A stretch of 64,000 bases of DNA from Siphonodentalium dalli (GCA_032622095.1 CP136069.1:65867319-65931318), one strand, 5' to 3'; numbered from the stretch's first letter, positions 1-15,600 are shown. Translations and numbers: made by a program. The notes: a model not told the origin generated them from the sequence alone.

Positions 1-238
1 ACCCAAAAAAACGGCCAAAACCGGCCAAATAAAGCTTCAACAGCCTAAATTATCTTGGGTCTGTCTCAATAACACCATACAAATATGGATATAATTGGAA
101 CCGGCTCATTGACCACATTGTGATGGTTATAGTTATGCCCTGTGCCAATGCATTCTCTTATATATGCGAGTAGACCATAGGTCGCCTCGCATATATAAGA
201 GAATGCATTGGCACAGGGCCCTTCTGTTGGGTAAAGGG
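1..238. repeat. TTAA-flanked palindromic element (CCCTTTACCCAAC family), cut by window start
   Basis: Ends GTTGGGTAAAGGG followed by TTAA at 239-242. Carries the nested inverted repeat CCAATGCATTCTCTTATATA. The same family lies at 38388, 44868, 48198 and 56405. Confidence 0.85.
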
Positions 239-317
239 TTAAGATTTTTTTAGTTTTGACCAACTTTTGTTGAGTAAATTGGCTGAAGCTGCCATACCGG
301 TTGTTTCAGTATGATTG

Positions 318-366
318 TACTGTAATGCCTAAATAATTGACTCCTTAACCACAGCAGAATTATGGG
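318..366. repeat. Fragment of CAGTAATGCCC foldback MITE
   Basis: About 49 bp similar to one terminus of the 217-bp element at 648-864, ending at TTATGGG. Confidence 0.7.
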
Positions 367-534
367 CTAGAATCATAAAATCTGAGTCTAGGTGTCCCCT
401 AGTAGTTGAGGCTTTGCAGCTTGAGGGACCTCTGGGGTTCTCATTCTTCAAATATCCAGCATCATATTAAATCATTTTAGGCCTGAATGTCCTTTTACAT
501 TTTGTAAATTAGGGGACACCCTCGCATAGCTTAC

Positions 535-628
535 CTAACTGGAGCAGCATACTCATTGTATCCACCAACGAAGATGTCATCTGTTATTGCCAGCTCGGCC
601 AGTGTACCCTGTGAAGAATTTCTTGCGA
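535..628 (-). CDS. LAMA5: Laminin alpha exon 40: LG2
   Basis: Two nt, then [20 protein letters not shown] and [10 protein letters not shown] with a 2-nt overhang at donor GTAA. The nearer AG (TTCACAG) would break phase. ACTTTCAG, 20 bp further upstream in the gene, keeps it and has a better pyrimidine tract. IFVGGYNE is the FVGGxP region of LG2. A foldback MITE starts 19 bp upstream of the acceptor. Confidence 0.88.
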
Positions 629-3600
629 CTGAAAGTTAAGACAAAGATACAGTAATGCCCTAAGTAATCGACCCCTTAACCACAGCAGAATTATGGGTAA
701 CTTTTCAGGATTTAGTCGGAAATATGGCTTGTTGCCATTCATCGGAAAGCTCTCAGTAAGAGCTTTCCGATGAATGGCAACAAGCCATATTTCCGACTAA
801 ATCCTGAAAAGTTACCCATAATTCTGCTGTGGTTAAGGGGTCGATTATTTAGGGCATTACTGTATTATCTAAATTGCATAATTTCTAAATATAAAATTTG
901 TGTTTTAACCCTTTCTATACTAAATGGATTCTCCAGTTAGTTAAAAAGTGTACATCGGAATGGACTATTATTGATTTGCAGGGATGTACAGGTAACATAA
1001 GCAGACATTATAAGAGTACAGAAGGAGTCCTAATTATTGAGGGAAATGTTTTAGATAATAAGTTCAACAAACGACCAATGAGTAATTAGTATAATAAAAG
1101 GTCGGTAGACCTCATGTCCGCCTCTAAGTGTCGGCTTGATACGACCGTTGTTTGCGCATAAAAACCTGTCTTTAGTGCTAGTAAACCTACATACCAAATT
1201 TAATTTCATTCAGTACACATTTACTAAAGTTATCATCCGGAAACCTCAAATTGGCAAAAATTCTAAGTAAAAAAGGGACATAACTCTGGTGAAAATTGGC
1301 GGGCGGAACCCGAATTCGAACTTCACCTGTGTTTTGCTAGGAGAAAGACACATACCAACTTTGGTTCAGATCAAATAATCCAAACTGGAGTTATCGGTCG
1401 GAAACCAAAAATGTTAACAGACGGTCAAATTCTAAGTCGAAAAGGGGGCATAACTCTGGTGAAAATTGGTGGACGGAACCAGAATTCGAACTTGACCTGT
1501 CTTTTCTGCTAGTAAACCCACATACCAAATTTAATTTAATTTGGTTCACTCTAACTAAAGTTATCATCCGGAAACCTCGGACGGACACACGGACGCACAG
1601 GCAGGGGCGCCGGAAGCATCCAAGGGCAGGGGGGCAGAGCCTACAAAAAGGGCACTTTTCCGCAAAAAAGGGCATTTTCTCCGCAAACTCGGGAAAATAA
1701 CCATAAATTCATTGTGGCAAAAATCACTATTTTAATGGTATTTGTAGGTTTTTATGGCTGTTTTGTGATAAAATTGACAAAAAATTAATATTCCTTGTGA
1801 AATTGGTGGTATTTGGACCAAAAGTCACATTTTGCTATAAAAACACGAGATTAAACACACAAAAAGCATTTTCTGTCTCCAGAAAAAGGGCAAGTCCTGC
1901 CCCCGCTCGCCCCCCTCCTCCGAACCCATTGGGACGGCAGACAAAAAGGGTTAATACATTTGGCAAGGGTGAGGGGGAATGACAATGAACTTCGGTGCTC
2001 AAAATCATGTTTGCAGTTATGACAGGTAAACACGTGGGTATGATTTATTCTGGGGCTGCATTATAAGTGCAAGTACAGTAATGCCCTAAATAATCGACTC
2101 CTTAACCACAGCAGAATTTTGGGTAACTTTTCAGGATTTAGTCGGAAATATGGCTTGTTGCCATGAATGGCAACAAGCCATATTTCAGACTAAATAATTC
2201 TGCTTTGGTTAAGGAGTCGATTACTTGGGGAATTATTGGCATCGGAGGACTGCTGCTGGGTTTAGACCTGTTAGCATTCAGGGAGATTGGGGCTACCAAC
2301 CAGGAGATTTTAAAAATATAAGTTCTTGTCCATTTACAACAAAAATAATAAATAAAAGCAAACATCAACACAGTTTTCAGGATTATTTACCATTCAAAAA
2401 CTAACAAGGTTGATAAAAGTATCTCTAGAAAGTATCCATTATCAACAAGGGAAACATATAAACTGTTTATTGTATAATTTAAAGCAAAAATGATCGCGTG
2501 TTTAAAGCGGTATTGTACGCCAATTTCTATAAATTCCCGATAATAACAACGATCTATATATAGAAAAATAATTTGCGTTGAAGATTTCTTCAGTAAATGT
2601 TCAGGTTAACAGGTTATCTTAAAATCAAGTTTAATAATTTAATATAAATTAAGTTACGAATTTCCATATACAAGACGTAATCAAATTAATTGACGGAAAG
2701 TGGATTGAGCAACACAATGAAGAGCAATCTAGTTTTGACCTCCGGCTTATCTACTGTAAAATACTTTTAATTTGGGCCATGTGGGATAGCGTCAATAAAT
2801 TCACTTTCGGTTGACCTCAATCTGCAAATGACAGACACACTATTTCAAGGTTTGCAAAATGCACATCTGTTTTTTTTCTCACCTTCAATTGCATCAACCA
2901 TCAGAGAACCATCCTTGCCAACTCGACTGGCCTGGATAGAATGCCACTGTCCGTCGTTGTATTTATCCGTGGATAGCAATACCGCACGACCACCGCCACA
3001 ATCGTACTGATATGAAACACGTCCCTCCTTGATCTCCAGAGCCATGAAATCTCTTGCATTCATCATGAACATCAGTAAACCTTCCTCGGCATACGTCTTG
3101 AATTTCAACGAGATATCAAACTTCTTGTTGGGATACCAGTTGGTGGCCTTGCGACTGACTATGACATAGCCGTTGCCTCCAAACATAAAACCATTTGATG
3201 ATACCCTTCTCAGAACACTCCTGTAAATGATTAAATGCCGAGATGTGATAATACTGGTTACAAGCTAAATAAAGAAAATAAATGTTTACAGGAAGGCAGG
3301 TAGGGGATTAAATTTTTTTGAGAACGCGCTCAAAGACTTTGCATAGAAAGTTTATAGGCAATTGTAATTCAAGTTCAATATTTGTTGCTGAAACACACAT
3401 TCTGATTGGCCGAGAGCTGCTAACTTTAGATTTCGATTCACCAGTGATAGTTGCTGATGGGAGAAAACATTTAGATTGGAGCACGATGTCATTGACAATA
3501 CACATAATATAAGTCACCAGCCGTAGGTGTGTAATCAAGTCAACGTTAGCGTTATACTATAGATACGTTTAACAGGAAGTTGTTTGACGCTGTTACAAGT

Positions 3601-6600
3601 AACCACATGGAACGTACCCAGAAATTTGATCACAAAAAAAAAGATATCTCACAGAATGTAATGTCATAAAAAGTTCTTTTCATACAGTTTTAAAACAAAA
3701 ATTTAGTGCATTCAATTATAATGGAGATAAACGCAACCCAGTTCTGTTGGATGTTCAGGAATTCAAGTATGAAAATATTTGTGGATGAGCCAGCAATTAG
3801 CTCAAATTTGTGTCGTAATCTTAATAAATTTTGTGATATTATGTGACGGAAAATTTATTTGCACTATTTTTAGCTATGGTGAATCAACTTGTCACTGTAT
3901 TGGCTTCATCGCTTTGTCATTAAATGTTGTGATTGGCTAACACTAACATAATGCTTCGTGGAGTTAATAGAATTACCAGCTGTTTCCTTTAGACTCTGTA
4001 AAACGTAGCTTGTTTCGAAACTCTAATTTTAATTTGAACTGTGAATTACAGTAATGTCCTAAATAATTGACTCCTTAACCACTTCAGAATTATGGGTAAT
4101 TTTTCAGGATTTAGTCGGAAATATGGCTTGTTGCTATTCATTGGAAAGCTCTCACTGAGGGCTTTCTGATGAATGGCAACAAGCCATATTTCCGACTAAA
4201 TCCTGAAAAATTACCCATAATTCTGCTATGGTTAAGGAGTCGATTATTTAGGGCATTATTGTATGTTGCTATTTTAGTTTCAACAGACCTTTCATAAGCT
4301 CCTTTAAAGTTGTCTTCGCCATCTACAAAGTTCCAGAGTCCCACTGGTACCTCATCAAACTTGACGTCTTCAATCACACCGATGAAAGGCAGTCTTAGTA
4401 CATCAAGTGGGAGCTGAAAACAAAACCAATTCATTATTATAACCAATCAGTTTGACATGTTTTATTAGCTTGGTTACCGATCCCATGCAATCCAAACAAG
4501 AGAAGAGCTGAGCCCAATGCATACCCCCATGTAGCATACCATCTAGTGTGGGCATACTGATACCCCATGACTCAGATATTCAGGCAGACAGGGAAAAAAT
4601 CAATAATATCAGATAAACAAAGATGAATAACTCTAGAATGGAAAACCTGAAAAAAATTGAATTTCCTCATAGTGGTAACCATCCATACCAAATTTCGTTG
4701 AGATAGTCTGACAACATGTGGCTGAGATATCTGCTCTGATAGTCAAAAAACAACATTTCCAGATAAACAAAATAACTCTAGAATGGAAAACACTCCATGA
4801 ATGTTCCCATAGTTGTGAACATCTACACCACATCTCATCAATAACACTAGAATGGAAAACCCGAACAAAACGATTGAACACTCCAAGAATGTCATCATAA
4901 TAGTGAACATTCATAGCAAATTTCATTGAAATCCGACAGCCGGTGGTTGAGATATCTGCCCAGATGGATGAACAGACGCATGTAATCCAGTATAGCTGAC
5001 AAAATACTATAGAAAATTAAGTGAGTGTAATTATTTGAGGATAAATTGGTAATTGAGTTTGAACTTTACAAAAATTTTTGATATTATAAATTGGCATATA
5101 ATTTTTTTTCATGAGGCTCTCTTTGGGTGATGAGAGAGGTGCCTGAAAACACATTATATTTATTCATTTTTTCCTAATCCTTCAGAAGTTTATGTATGCA
5201 CATACTTGAACTCTTTCGGGTGGTTGGCCGATGTAGAACTTGGTCAGCTGATTGAGTTTGAGAACAGAAAACGTTCCATCGTAGCTTCCTGTAGCTGTGA
5301 CGTCTTCCTCACCCTCCGTCCTGATGGACAGCGTGCCTGCTCTCCCAATCCTGCAAATTAATATATGTAGAATGGTCTATGCCGTTAACCCTTTGAACCC
5401 TGACGATAAATGGTCGTCGCCCTAGGCGCCTGACATTATAGTGTTTCCAATGACGTAGTTCATAAAGCTCTTAACTGGGACGTATAAACATGTACACAGG
5501 GTCAACTATACGGTAATCTACTATGTAACCGAACAAGTGTGTGGTGAAATATCTCACAAGGTATTTCAACGAGACATTCTATTCCATGTTCAATATACAT
5601 CGATTATATTGCAGCTCCCTTTGGTCGCACTATATATTTATAATTAAAGACTTATCCTTTGTCTACGATAGAAGGCGTTTCTCAAAATGCACCTTTGTGC
5701 ATGTGCGAAAAAACTGACCCCATGTCACCAATTTGGCTGCTAAAGTCAGAGGTGACATTTGTAGACCCACAATTCTAGTTAATTTTTGCTTTGATTGCAA
5801 AATTTCTGACAAAATTTACTTCCGATGATAAAAAGCTATTTTTTTTCTCAAAATAGGCCTCTGCGCATGCATGAAGTAAGCAGTTTGTCTGTCAAAGTCA
5901 CAGGGGTAAACATGTGACGCATTTGTTCAAAGTAGAAGTATGACTCTAGTTGATATGTGCGTTTATTGTGCTGTAATTTCGTGTCAAATATCGGATGATT
6001 TCCGAACCGGTATTCCGATCTCCCGGGATATAAGGATCCACCCCTGGATCAACTAGCTCTGGGTTTAAATTCATCTGCCCATGATCATTATTACCCAAAA
6101 ATAATGTCCATAAAGTTAGTTAGATAGATTCAATGGGATTTATTTTTTGTTTTAACCCTTTCAGTGCCAAGTCCGATTTTTGTATCAACCCATATTTCCT
6201 TGATCATTATTATAATGAATAAATTTGAAAAATGATCAAGGAAATATGAGTTGATACAAAAATCGGACTTGGCACTGAAAGGGTTAAATCAACCAATAAA
6301 GTATCATTGACACATTTTTTTTACTGAGTTCGCAGAAGTAATTCATCATGAAGGTCCTGTATGAATTGGAAATTTGAATCAGGAAACTAGTACAGTAATG
6401 CTCTAAATATTCGACTCCTTAATGCTCGATCTCATTTCACAGCAAGTTTGTATAAAAAATGTACAATTATTTTGTACAGATTATAATTTTGTCTGAAATA
6501 TAACACGCAAATAAAAAAAAACATCCATGGGGTCTCGGGACAATGCATGCAGGCGTGAGAAATGGGAAATTGACTTTGCATGGCCAAATATATGCAGTAG

Positions 6601-9600
6601 AAGTAAATTGAAACAAGAAGTTAACCCATGGCTGAGATATAGCCCGGATGGACAAATGTTCAGATAATAAGTTGAACTTATTATCTGAACATATCCCTCC
6701 AATGAATAGGACTCCTTTTGTACATGTATTATATGTTTGCTTATGAAAATCACTACAAAAGAATACTGGACCATCTATGGCAGGTTATATATTATACGAA
6801 CCTTTCAGCAATCACCTCGTGCCACACGCCATCTGAGACGTTCTTTGGATGAACAATTACTCCGGGACGAATTCCGGGACCAAATCCAAGGTTAAATTTG
6901 AACACCACCTGACCATTCCTTAGCTCAAGCGCCATGTAATCCTGTATGTAAAGAAAATTAATAATAAACCAAATCAGTATTAAAGTGTCATATATAGAGG
7001 ATATGAAATGAGTGTTTCTCTCATATGATATTTATGAAACGAGTCTAAGAATTTTCAGTTTTCTCGAGCCTTCGGCGAGAGAAAACTGAAAATTCGTGAC
7101 GAGTTTCATAAATCACTAAATAGCTATATGACATCGGCAGCAAAAGGTTAATGTGACGTCACTTCATTGCACCGGAAGCCCAATTACACCTGGTGAACTA
7201 GCAGAAATAATATGCACGCGAAGATATAGTGCGCTATTCTGTTCTCAGTTTGTGACATTATATCGTATGTTTATTAGATAAATACGAATTACATATTCTA
7301 TTTATCGTATAACAATGTCCAAAACTATATATTTCAAGATTATATTTGCGAGTATTTCGGCATCGCGTTGATTGACGCGCACGAATTTGACCTGCATTTA
7401 GTTAGAGATATGGCTCGGCACCGGCTGCCATTCAGCCAATCAGAGCACACTTTGTGTCAACAAACCAATCAAATTATCGGAAGGTGATATGAACTAGTAG
7501 TTCATATGAAATTGATTTATGACATACTTTCCAAAGTAAATAATGATTGAGTCATATGATAAAGTCCTATATGTAAAGAAAATTAATAATAATCCAAATT
7601 GATATGTGACTAAAACCACCACACCTGTCGGCAATATTGCGTCAACGATTTTGAGTAAAATTCAAAATAGTAATTGTGACATCACACAGGTGTCTATATC
7701 TAGGCCGGGAAAATATATTTATAGCCATGCATGTTAGATCCGCATACGCACCAATCAATTAGTATTGATACCGAATATCACTTAAAGGATATCCAAGTCG
7801 CTAACCAATAAAATCATTTGTATATCCCTGGAAATATTGTATTACTCCCGAAAATTATGCTCTGGGGAACGTAAATTACATTGTGCCGGCTAAAGCGAGC
7901 AGCCGTGAAGAGTTAAACATGGCATCCCTAGATTTTTTGTTGTGAAAAACAAAATGAGTTCTAAGAATATGTTCTGGTTTACAATTAATTAGCAGGAATT
8001 CAGTTGTGGTGTCTTTAAAAACTAATCGAAAAGAAGAATGCAGACCCGAATACGCCAGTTACATCTAAAAATAGACAGTGACATACAGTAATGCCCTAAA
8101 TAATCGACTCCTTAACCACAGCAAAATTATGGGTAATTGTTCATGATTTAGTCGGAAATATGGCTTGTTGCCATTCATCGGAAAGCTCTCACTGAGAGCT
8201 TTCCGGTGAATGGCAATAAGCCATATTTCCGACTAAATCCTGAAAAATTACCCGTAATTCTGCTGTGGTTAAGGAGTTGATTGTTTAGGCATTATACTGT
8301 ACTAGACTTGCATTGGATTGTGAAATATAAGCTGGTGAATATTGTTGAGATATACGTACAGGTACTACTTGAGTTGGAGGTTGTTCTGGTCCGATGTATA
8401 TGAGCAGAGCATCGGATTGGACAGTTTTGAAGAAGAGGGATACTTTGTTGTATGACTCGCCCTGTTTGATGTTCGGAGGATTCCTCAGAGCCACTCTTGT
8501 TGTCTCGTTCAATTTTAGGGCTACTCTTATCTACAACAAAAAAGAACATATTATGATATACTTTTAAGTCAACCTATTGTTTTCATGTTAATTGTTCACG
8601 ATAGTTCTGTTACAGACTTTTATGCTATTTCGCTAGAACACCCATATCAACTTTATTTATTTGAGTTATTTCCCTTTTATTTAAGATAATATTAATTTTT
8701 TCTCATTGGTTTGTCTAAACTGTAGACTTTGGGTTGTTACATTAAAAGTAATTTTTCACACCCCAACAATGTTTTTCGCTAATTCGGATTTTAATTTCTA
8801 AATCGATCAACCAGTTGATACCAAAAACTATACAGGTGAGGAGTGTTTCATTATAATTATTATAATGAAACACTCCATATAAACCTGCACATAAATTATG
8901 AACAGGATCGAATGAAAAATACTTGATTTATTGTGCTGGATAGCAAGTGTCTAAGGGCAGAAGGATGGCTCGACGCCCTGACAGACAACGGATGGTTGAT
9001 TGGGACGTTGGCATAATGTGTACCATAAATTGTATGGGTGCACATAAAATGAAATATAAAATCATGCTTGCCTGCCCATTTATAATAAATAATTGACTGA
9101 TAATGAACTTTATGACTCTATACCTGCTCAGATGCTTCCACTAGACTAAATCAAATTTATATGTATTTCTCATTTATACCGGTATGTTATTTTATTGAAA
9201 TGTGTAGAAAGAAACTGTTTGCACATTGGTAAGTGGTTACAGAAGCAGATCACATCCAGTCTCTTTTATAACAAAAGAGACATAGCCAGGACTGATTCTA
9301 GTCTCCATTAAGAAAGGTATGCAGTTGTCTACACTCATAAATTAAATAAACCACAAGTCCACAAAACGAATAATTTAAACTGACCATTTAATTGTATATC
9401 TCTTTAATTTCTATAACTTTTGCAAAATATTTGTAAAGTTGTACTACAAGTCTGAATGATTATGTATTTTTTATCTCAATAAAAATTATAAAATAAAACA
9501 AAAAACTTTATGTGGCCTTAGCTGTATAATATGCTCACCCTGTTGGCCTCATTTCTAGCGAGATCGATGTTCTCTCGGAGTTTGGAGATGTTGTAAGTTA

Positions 9601-12600
9601 ATGCTGTACCCAAGGCTTTCACATTGTCTGCGATGCTACCCAGTCGTAATATCAGAGCCGAGCTGACTGGCAAGTTCTTCTGCAAGCTGTTAACTACAAA
9701 AGAGAAGTGACATTGAGACTGTAGTGAGAAGCTACGGCAAATCTTCTTCCTGCATTTTCAACCTCTTCGCTGCTAAATGATGTTATGATGTCGTGTGCTG
9801 GGATGTTGATTTTATGGGAATATCACAATAATGATAAAACTGACTCAGTTGAAAGGCCATTATCTTTCACAATTGTGAAACATCATACACTCTTTGAAAC
9901 TTTGAGAAACAGTTATTCTGATGCCCCAATCTCTGAGTTCCAGTTATGTATAATGGCCTACTGCTAGTGTGCTGAAGTAGGTCCGTAGAACCTATGGATC
10001 ATATAGCACATGGCGTGCACTTTTAAGTCCATAATAGTCACTGACGTCATAGCAGCGAAGATGTTAATATGTATAGAATATGTAGATCTGCCAAGTCCAA
10101 TGGATGCCCAATCCCCCGAGCGGACATAAACAGTTTAAGTGAAAATATAAGCTACATATTTTATTTATCCATCACAGCACAAAACTTGCCTTTTGTGAGG
10201 TAAATCTGTTATTTTCCTCAGTTTAACATTCGTTACAGTTATTAGGTCAAGCAAATTAATTAGCATTCATGAAACCAGAGTGCAGCTTAGAGCGAAATAG
10301 TTTGTTGGGTTTTTGTTTATAGTTTTTCTAAGCTGGCCTTGTTCTGATGGTATATAAATGTTTTAGAGCGAAAACACACATCTCTATACAAATTTTACGA
10401 ATTACGTATCAATTCCGGTGAATTATGGATGATAAAAACGTCCAAAAATCACAATGATGTTCAATTAGGTTGGTTGACATCCCTGTGCAATTTGCATATA
10501 CAATTAAGTCATGAAAGTAGCACTAACCTAATAAAGCTTCTTTGACCTAATAAAGCTACATTGACAATAAACAATGTTTATTAGGCAGGTTTTATATAGG
10601 CAATAGAGGTAGTGAGCAGTGGAAAAAGAATAATAATTCTGAAGCAAAGACGCAAAATAAGACCTTCAGTCCCTAGATTTTACTTTTAATTACATTGTTT
10701 GGCAGAGATCCATGCACTGAATAGTGTATTAGACAATTGCTGTTATTATAAATACAAACAAACACTCAATATAATGAATACAGATCAGCTTGAAACAAGC
10801 TTTGAATGATGTTCCACGATAAAACATCATTTTTGTTCTTTTAAATATAAGATAATTATTTAGGACCTCAAACACTGTGTTAAGCTACAAAAGACTGTAT
10901 TAAATAAATTGATTGAACATTGTGCCCCTTTAATGAGAATATGTCAGTAATCTTAATTTTGCCCCTTTTATAACGAGAATATATTAACAGTTAATCTTAA
11001 CCAAATATTTGGGGGCCCCAATGACTCAGTTGGCAAGGTGCATTAGGCCATTATCAGGTCAGGCACATCCTGAATTATAATAGTTATTTTTAAGGATATT
11101 GCCGTTTTGTGACTTCGATTAACGAGGGATAATCCAAATCATATTTAAAAAAATGATTCAAAAAAGTGTCGCTCTAATATGGTACCATTTTTGTTTTTGT
11201 GACAAAATAACATCTTGATCCATGTTAATGATTAAATCATGATGGCACATGATAAGGAAATAAACTAACATTCGATTTGTCTAAATATTGTGATGAAGGA
11301 GCGATCATGTTAATGTCGATCATTTAGAAAATCATACTTATGCCATTATTAAATTAAATAAGTTGGCGAAAAAGGTTGCAAAACAAATTTCATCTGGAGA
11401 CTGTTCCATATGCTGCAATATTTATAAGAGAGAAATTTGGCTGAATTTAGCGATCCCATAGTTTCCACAAAAACAGGGAAATAGTGGATTTAGTACTGTC
11501 AAAACCAACTATAATAGTTAAATATAAACAATCAATGTTGAATTCACGATTTGCCTGACCTCATTATAAGTGATGGCACAGCTGGTTTGATTCTCAATAG
11601 AGATATAAGTGATTCTAACCTGATTTGTGTATCTGGGCTGGTTTATCATGTTCATATTGGGTTCGTAGTTCATACAGTAATGCTCCAAATAATCGACTCC
11701 CTTAACCACAGCAGAAATATGGGTAACTTTTTAGGATTTAGTCGGAAATATGGCTTTTGCCATTCATCGGAAAGCTCTGTGTGAGAGCTTTCCGATGAAT
11801 GGCAACAAGCCATATTTCCGACTAAATCCTGAAAAATTACCCATAATTCTGTGGTTAAGGAGTCGATTATTTAGGGCATTAATGTATCTCTTCTCTCATT
11901 TTGAATTCTCTAGGCTGGTACATGCTCTGAGTGAGCGATACTCTACCACTAAAACTGATGCTGTGTGTGATATTACCTAGCTGCTGAAACAACGATAAAC
12001 CACAATAAAATAACCAATAAATGGAACAAGTCACTAACTTTGCGTCTCCGCCCGCTGTGTTTCCGTGTGAGCTTCTCTATTCAACTCAGGAATCTGCTGA
12101 AGTTTGTTTTTATTCGATTCCAGAGTCTTGAGGATCGGCTGCAGTTTTCTGCCGGCGATATCGACGAGCGTCTTAGCATCATCAGCTGAAGAGGATGCCA
12201 TCTTAGCTCTCGTATTCACATCAACTAGATGAGTTAGAAGAATTATGAACATTGGTTTTAACCCTTTGGCGAGTAGAACGACATAAATGTAGCCGTCCGG
12301 TTCCCGAGTGGAATGACAAATATGTCGTTTCAGGAAGTGTCATTTTTATGTAGACATATCTTCAATTAATCATCTGATTTATAAATGAATTGTATAGGAG
12401 ATATTTTGATTAATATAATGATTAATATAAGTGCAATAGATTATAATAAATTATTGGACACTTTTGACCCGAATTTGTTAATAATTATTGCTATGACATT
12501 GACGTTAAACTCATGCATGACATAATGTATATGACGTTACAAATACTCTCTGAATGGTTTCTCCCTTTCTGTACTGAATGGTTTCTCCCACCCAGTTATA

Positions 12601-15600
12601 AAAAATATATTTTGGAGCGATGTTTAGGAAAAATATATAAAATATAATAAAAGTGCAGAAGGAGCTGGAAGGTGTGCTATTATTTATTGGAGGAAAATGT
12701 TCAGATAAAACATAAGTTCAACAAACGACCCATTGAACTTATTCCTAAGGGATTACTACTCATCAATGAAATATTTAGCATAGAAAGGGTTAACTAAATA
12801 CTCATTGACGAGTAGTTATCCCTTAGGAAATGTTCAGATAATAAGTTCAACAAACGGTCATTTGTTGAACTTAATATCTGAACATTTCCCACAATATAGA
12901 TATGAATCCTTCTGCATTTGATTACTTGTCTGTCGTCAGCTCATTTTTTCTTCTGGACATCCCTCCAAATGAATGATAGACTATTCCAAGGACAACTTTG
13001 AGGGTTATGATAATCAGTTGATCAGTTGCCGAATCAAGCCAGCCCTTTTATCACTCTTTGTAAGATCTCAACAAGGCTTGAAAATAGTGTGACTGTCATT
13101 TGCAGAATGAGGTTCCCAGAGGGTGAATTTAGTGATGCTACCCCGCTCGGCGGGCTAGCAACACCCAATTCACCCTCTGGGAACCTCATTCTGGTGAGGC
13201 CTCAACTGCTATGGGAGACCTAGGATCAGATTGAAGTTCCCCAGTTGAAGTTGGTGATGTTTACCCATTAATCACCTTGATTATGCATTTTATCTTCTGC
13301 AAATTAGGGGGTATATAAACTGAACAGAAGGTAAAAAGTAAAACAAATATATTTTAATTTGAGACAATAGATACTTCCCAGAAGATAAGGCCTAAGCAGA
13401 ATGAGGTCCCAGAGAGTGAATTTACTAAATTCTGTAGTCCTCAACACATTACACATAAACTGTTCTTACCTTCAGGTAAATTATCAAGCCCAGTATTCAG
13501 TTTATCCATTTCTTCAGTAACCTTTTCATTCAAAGCATTCACTTCTTCAGTCTTCATTACACCATTCTTCAATTGGTCGGCCAATTCTGAAATAGTTTAA
13601 ATGAAGTCTTAACCTTTAAGTTTAGTCTTAATCTTAAGAGAATACATTGGCCTAACAATATTTACCTTGATCTTGTAAGCCAGTGCATTCTATTATATAT
13701 TCGAGGCTCTCTATGGGAGACTCGCATATATATAAGAGAATGCACTGGCAAAGGATCTTTAATGCTGCACAAGTGCAACTCCCGTCATGAAAGGGTTTGA
13801 CACATGTTCTGTTCTTGTTGAACCATTTAAAACTGACATCACTAGAGAGGCTTAGGTTAAAGATGGTCTATCTCTTGCGGGCCACTATTACAACAACATA
13901 ATTTTTATAATTCCAGATTTCAAGACTACAAGTAGCTATTTTGTGAATAAAATACAGATCAAACTGAAGATGGGTTATATATTATTTGTCTATAAAGGCA
14001 TAATAAAGTTGTTTATTTCAATCGTAATTCACAGTAAATCTCTTAGCTGTTCTGCAATTTCTTTGATTGAGGCTGCTAACAAGACAAGAGTTCTCCTTCT
14101 TTGTATATTCTCGGTATGCTCTGTACGTTTTTGCGTGATTTCTGTTCTAAAAATAGCCCCTAAAACTGTCCCATGATTGGCCCATGAATATCATAAGAAA
14201 TTCTAAATAAAATTTATATTAATTGAGAGAAGCGTTTCCGGACAGGTGTCCTGGATTCGTATCTATTATTTTATTCCCTTGAATCTATATAAAACTTCCC
14301 GGGAAGAGACAGACCATCTTTAAGGTTGTAAAATAAAATGAATGTTGCAAAATGCAAAACAAAAATATGATCAATCTACTGTAGAATTTCAGAAAACAAG
14401 TTACCACAATGACAAAAAAATTAATTTTTCCAACAATATCAGCTGCCAAGTTTAAAATTTGTTCATCCCTTGGACAACATCAGAAGTATTTGCCATTTCT
14501 TGAAGATACAAATTGTTATACGCCAGTGCATTCTCTTATATATGCAAGGCTCCCAATGGGAGATTCGCCTATATAAAAGAATGCACTGGCACAGGATCTT
14601 TAAAGCTGCACCAGCGCTACTTCCATCATGAAAGGGTTAATATACAAATTACTATACAACAGAAGAGAAACATTTGATATCTGCATCCTCCCTCAAGATT
14701 TTAAAAATAGAAATTGAAGATCATTGAATCACAAAAATGTATACCTGTCTGAGTCTTTTCAAATTCGATCAGAGCGTTTGTCAGAAGATCTCGACTTCTT
14801 ATTGTTGACTCATCTGATCTGTTCCCAACACCGCCAGTCTGAAATAAGTAAGAGAAATACATATTATTACTACAGTGAATGGGTCTGTCTGTAGTAGAGT
14901 TGAAGAGATGTGATCGCTGGATCAAACTGGCTGCCGCGATGCGACCAAAGTGTTAATCGCAAGGATAGGATTTGTTCTAATTGAGCAACGAGATCGGTGC
15001 ATTTACTCAAGTGTTTTCGTCTTTTTCGATGACGGATAGACAAAATGTGGAATCCATCAACATTGCCAAGTTCATTCGTTGCAAACACAATTGCTACTTC
15101 AAATTCAACATAGTATAGCTGAAATATAAAGTAAGAAGCATTTTATTTTCTGCAAATCAGGGGATATAGAAATGGTACAGAAGGGACTAAACTAAACTAA
15201 AACAATGTTAATTTGAGACTACAGATACTGCCCAGAAGATGAGGCCTAAGCAGAATGAGGTCCCCAGAGGGTGAATTTGGTGACTGCTGTGCAGAATAGC
15301 GTTACTAAATTCACCCTCTTGGGACCTCATTCTGTAAATGACAGAAGCAATATTTGCAAACTGGTAAGTCAACTATTGCATTTACCCTAGAGGCCAAAGC
15401 TGATGAGTCAACTATTGCATTTACCCTAGAGGCCAAAGCAGAATGCAGGACAGGGTCACAAAATTCACCCTCTGGGAACCTCATTCTGAAAATGTCAGAC
15501 ACTCTATTTTCAGACTTGACAACAAACCTTTCCAAAGGCGTCTTCAGCGGCCACAACGGCTCCCTTTGATGCGCTGTAGGCATCATCAATAGCTGAAACG

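Noticed and set aside
609-616. Acceptor CTTCACAG for exon 535
   Set aside because: It leaves a frame that does not join the exon at 2883 (stop codon follows); ACTTTCAG at 629 does.
11021-11090. Possible tRNA or tRNA-derived SINE head (ATGACTCAGTTGGCAAGGTG)
   Set aside because: Only the A-box-like half is present; no B box or cloverleaf pairing could be found.
12540-13000. TTTGTTGAACTTATTATCTG hairpins as regulatory sites
   Set aside because: They recur in every copy of one MITE family.
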